DNA from: Thioalkalivibrio sp. ALMg11
GTDB taxonomy: Bacteria; Pseudomonadota; Gammaproteobacteria; Ectothiorhodospirales; Ectothiorhodospiraceae
Assembly: GCF_000377905.1 (NCBI RefSeq)
Contig: NZ_KB898878.1
Coordinates: 52,653 to 116,652, forward strand
DNA length: 64,000 nucleotides
Reading direction: 5' to 3'
The notes under the pieces were generated by a model. The model was not told the DNA's origin, did not search any database, and saw nothing but the letters and a program-made list of their open reading frames with translations. Of this stretch, positions 63,925 to 64,000 are shown one piece after another. The first letter of the stretch is position 1. Each line of letters starts with the position of its first letter. The position numbers were made by a program, and so were the translations under genes.

Positions 63925-64000
63925 AGGGAAGCACTGATTAATGTACACGTTCGCGCTCGAGTCACTTTTGCGTGCGAACAAGGCGCGGTGACTGCCGTGC
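63925..64000. mobile_element. MITE-like element, copy 3 (cut by window edge)
   Basis: AGGGAAGCACTGATTAATG followed by CGCGCTCGAGTCACTTTTGC and GTGCGAACAAGGCGCGGTGA is the reverse complement, with few changes, of the right half of the 45443 element. The other end is outside the window. Confidence 0.65.

Noticed and set aside
62334..63965. Longer start for the mltF-like gene at 63965.
   Set aside because: The extra leader is encoded by the MITE-like repeat and ends a few bases before a better start, so the ATG at 63887 is used.

Overview
The window is high-GC DNA, densely coding on both strands, and looks like chromosome of a sulfur-oxidising gammaproteobacterium. The best guess is the haloalkaliphilic Ectothiorhodospiraceae, such as Thioalkalivibrio or a relative. 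The reasons are two sulfur-globule-like Gly/Tyr-rich exported proteins, three DsrE-superfamily proteins, a SorAB-type sulfite dehydrogenase, very acidic exported proteins, and housekeeping genes of gammaproteobacterial type (yciI, yciO, rlmKL, scpAB, hisI apart from other his genes). The genus is an inference; no rRNA or marker search was possible. I saw no tRNA, rRNA, CRISPR array or complete transposase gene.

Region 1 (1-11.8 kb, all + strand) is the most unusual part. It holds an RND efflux pair whose pump carries a 340-residue extra tail, two sulfur-globule-like proteins and a third Pro/Gly/Tyr-rich exported protein. After a terminator come a ParA-type ATPase, a membrane-anchored DUF302-like protein, a membrane-anchored coiled-coil protein, an EHD/dynamin-like GTPase with two membrane segments, a 47-residue membrane protein and a DsrE2-like protein, ending at a second terminator. 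I read it as a candidate locus for building, positioning or remodelling sulfur globules. No single gene proves this; the combination suggests it.

Region 2 (11.8-25.9 kb) has an acyl-CoA synthetase, a NicO metal exporter/importer with its DUF1007 partner and a Zur-like box, cysS-hisI, a histidine kinase, a response regulator, a large REC-REC-PAS-GAF-GAF-PAS-GGDEF-EAL protein, an aspartoacylase-like hydrolase and a TSUP permease.

Region 3 (25.9-38.7 kb) opens with a 308-bp tandem duplication that copied the 3' end of a COG0523 GTPase gene together with a palindromic repeat. It continues with motAB (in line with the GTPase gene), an HDOD protein, an Aer-like chemoreceptor, REP-like palindromes, ispG, two unknown membrane proteins, a degenerate retropepsin-like protein and a UMF1-type MFS transporter.

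Region 4 (38.7-53.5 kb) has a second RND pump with adaptor, a PCu(A)C copper chaperone, a lipoprotein PpiC-type isomerase after yciI, a MITE-like element, then yciO, a DUF945 gene, trpS, scpA and scpB. An FKBP-rhodanese fusion is divergent from sorAB.

Region 5 (53.5-64 kb) has rlmKL, an ABC-2 exporter, two tandem periplasmic DsrE-like genes each with its own terminator, a shortened DMT permease, a beta-hydroxyacid dehydrogenase, an NRAMP-like transporter that lacks the usual metal motif, and an mltF-like lytic transglycosylase bracketed by two copies of the same MITE-like family.
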